A DNA stretch of 64,000 nt from Chinchilla lanigera. Its lineage: Eukaryota > Chordata > Mammalia > Rodentia > Chinchillidae. The number at the start of each line of letters is the position of its first letter. The stretch's first letter is position 1. The notes beneath the pieces were generated by a model. That model was not told where the DNA came from. It did not search any database and saw only the letters and a program-made list of their open reading frames with translations. Shown here piece by piece: positions 62,040 to 64,000 of the stretch. The translations under genes were made by a program, and so were the position numbers. The stretch spans positions 3,965,893 to 4,029,892 of the forward strand of contig NW_004955477.1 in assembly GCF_000276665.1 (NCBI RefSeq), in the 5' to 3' direction.

Positions 62040-62588
62040 GTTATTTGACTTTTTCTTATTGACTTCAGAAGTTCTTTAGATATATGATATATACATACAT
62101 GATATTAATATTTTACCTGTTATTATGTGGGAAACGTCTTTTAACCTTGCTTATGACCTTTTTGTTTTTCAGAGTTTCTGACTTTCATAAATTCAAGTTT
62201 ATTTATCTTTCTGAATTTTGTGTATTACTTAAGGCAGTTTTCTTCAGGCCACAGGTATGTTTTTCTTTATTTTCTCCTAAATTTTTAGTCTTGCAATTAG
62301 TTCTTTAATCTCTCTGGAATTTATTTAATACCTGGGAATGTGGGGTTGGAACATGGCTTTCCCCTCTAAATTAGGAGCCAGCTCTTCTTCACCCCATTTG
62401 TCCTTCCTCACTGGCTAAGGATGTTACCTTTGCATGTATTCAACACCTGTGATATGTTTGTGACTTCACTTTTGTACCCTTTGGTCCACTGAGACGATCT
62501 TCCATTTCTCTGATCCTGTGGCGATGTTATACTGTTTTGATTATAATTGTTTTATATGGCATGTTGATATCTGTGCAAACAAGTGCTC
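62040..62588 (-). mobile_element. old L1 ORF2/3' fragment (first copy)
   Basis: Plus strand shows antisense L1M features: TTATTGACTTCAGAAGTTCT, CTCTGGAATTTATTTAATAC and ATACTGTTTTGATTATAATT. No intact reading frame. Confidence 0.7.
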
Positions 62589-64000
62589 TTTTAAAATTAA
62601 GATTAAATTCCCACATCACAAGTTTCACCATTGTAAAATGCACCATTTCAGTGGGTCATGGTACATTGTTTATAGTATATGTAACACCCAATTTCTTCCA
62701 TTGCTCAATTCCATAACCTTGTACAGTGATTACTGCTATTTATTCAATTCCAGAACATTTTTGTTACGCCTAAAAGAAACTTGGAACCTATCAGCAGCTC
62801 CTTCTCACTACCCCACCTCCCAGCCCCTAGCAACCACTAATCTCCTTTTTGTTTCTATGGAGTTACCTGTTCTGTTGGTTTCATATAAATGGAATCATAC
62901 AACATATGATCCTGTGACATGCTTCTTTCACTTAGCCTAATGTTTTCAAGGTTCATTCATGTTGTGGAAAGTATCAGTACATCATGCCTTTTTGTTGCCG
63001 AATGATATTTCATCATATGGATACACTGTATTGTGTTTATCATTCCTTAGCTAGTGTGCATATGCATTATTTCTATTTTTTGCTATTAGGAGTACTGATG
63101 TTAGGAACATTTGAGTGTAGTATTTTGTGTTAACATATGTTTTCAGTTCTCTTGGATACACACTACAGGTAGATATATGTATATATACCTACAAGTGGAA
63201 TTGTTGTGTCTTACGGAAACTCTGTTTAACTCTCTGAAGTAGCTCCAAACTTTTACTTTTTCCCATACAGATGAGTCATTTTATAGTCTCACAAGCAATA
63301 TATGTGGGATTGAACTGCTCCACACAGGCAGTTCTTGTTATTGTTTATCCTTTAAATTACAGACATCCTCGGGATGTGAAGTGATATCTCAGTGTGGGTG
63401 GGATTTCCATTTCCATAATGACTGATGATGATGTTGAACAAAAGTTCATATTATTTGAAGAAACATCTATTCAAATAATTTATTTTTAAGTGGGTTGTTT
63501 TTCTATTGTTCAATTGGAAGAGTTCTTTATATATTCTGAATATTAGTCCCTTATTAGATATGTGACAAAATATTTTCTCTGATTTTGTGGGTCATATTTT
63601 ATTTTATTGGTTGTGTATTCTGAAGCACCAAGTTTTTAATTTTGAGAAGGCCCAACTTGTCTCTTTTTTCTTTGGTTGCTTATGCTCTGGAGATATATGT
63701 AAGAAACCTTATCAAAGGTCATGAAGATTTACAGCTGTTTTCTTTTAAGAGTTTACAGGTTTTGCTCTTACATTCAGATCCATAATGCATTTTGGGTTAA
63801 TTTTTGCATAAGGTTTGAAGTAAGAGTACAATTTCATTGTTCTACATATGGATATCAATTTATCCTAGAACCATTCTTTGAAAAGACTCTACCACATTTA
63901 ATTTTCTTTCAAGCAGGCTTGAAAACTGTTCTTTATTCAAAGGTTTATGAACTATCATATCCTGTTTTCTCTTACAGATGAATTTTAGAATTGATTTTAA
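62589..64000 (-). mobile_element. old L1 3' region (second copy), cut by window end
   Basis: Antisense L1 features in order: CACCATTGTAAAATGCACCA, CCTAGCAACCACTAATCTCC, CATATAAATGGAATCATACA, GTGAAGTGATATCTCAGTGT, GAGTTCTTTATATATTCTGA and GCATTTTGGGTTAATTTTTG. It covers again part of what the neighbouring copy holds, so two copies lie side by side. Diverged, no intact ORF2. Confidence 0.85.

Larger units (their letters stand above)
1..64000 (-). other. ADAM12: ADAM12 gene, internal part (exons ~5-12 and introns)
   Basis: Eight minus-strand exons with splice signals join into a continuous 328-codon reading frame matching the prodomain to early disintegrin part of ADAM12, a membrane-anchored zinc metalloprotease. 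Diagnostic strings include SLSTCSGLRG, the furin region [47 protein letters not shown] and MVFSSCSRKDLETSLEKG. They fit ADAM12 better than its closest relatives ADAM19 and ADAM33. The family is known for shedding growth factors such as HB-EGF and for roles in muscle and placenta. The promoter, signal peptide, transmembrane segment and tail lie outside the window. Exon numbers follow the usual ADAM gene layout and are inferred. Confidence 0.95.
60941..64000. other. ADAM12 intron upstream of exon ~5 (part)
   Basis: The preceding exon is not found before the window ends. About half of this stretch, from 62040 on, is antisense L1 sequence. The nearer 1.1 kb is unremarkable single-copy-looking DNA in which I see no gene. 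Confidence 0.7.

Overview
The window is mammalian nuclear DNA, most likely from a rodent outside the mouse/rat family. Frequent SINEs are of the rodent ID type (tRNA-like, with A- and B-box-like motifs and A-rich tails), B1 type (7SL-like) and B1+ID dimers resembling B4. They are mixed with old mammalian MIR, L2, L1, MaLR and Tigger/hAT relics. The ID consensus here does not look like the squirrel or mouse versions I know. A beaver-like (Castorimorpha) genome is possible, but the sequence does not settle this.

One protein-coding gene runs through the whole window on the minus strand: ADAM12 (meltrin alpha), a disintegrin and metalloprotease. Eight consecutive internal exons are present, read from high to low coordinates: 60940-60864 (77 bp), 44572-44386 (187), 37433-37368 (66), 36299-36228 (72), 29088-28919 (170), 26382-26298 (85), 22477-22329 (149) and 3850-3673 (178). 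They give 984 coding bases (328 codons) with compatible phases at every junction and no stop. They cover the late prodomain with its cysteine switch, the furin site, the whole metalloprotease domain with [12 protein letters not shown] and a Met-turn, and the start of the disintegrin domain. Upstream exons (promoter, signal peptide, early prodomain) and downstream exons (rest of disintegrin, Cys-rich, EGF, transmembrane, tail) lie outside. By family convention these are probably exons 5-12. That numbering is inferred.

About 98% of the window is intron. Region by region: 1-3672 is intron with a GGT/GAT minisatellite; 3851-22328 is an 18.5 kb intron rich in SINEs, with a MaLR LTR, a long polypurine tract and a 187-bp inverted duplication; 22478-28918 holds two short DNA-transposon relics; 29089-36227 holds ID, MIR, MaLR and MER5-like copies and a small U2 snRNA retrocopy; 36300-44385 is sparse; 44573-60863 is a 16 kb intron with LTRs, L2 copies and a telomere-like (GGGTA)n array; 60941-64000 ends in antisense L1 sequence cut by the window edge.

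I found no second confident gene, no CRISPR array and no prokaryotic system. The most interesting points are a GC-AG intron after the catalytic exon, possible lineage changes in the furin and glycosylation sites, the inverted duplication, the U2 retrocopy with perfect flanking repeats, and a G-rich repeat on the ADAM12 sense strand.
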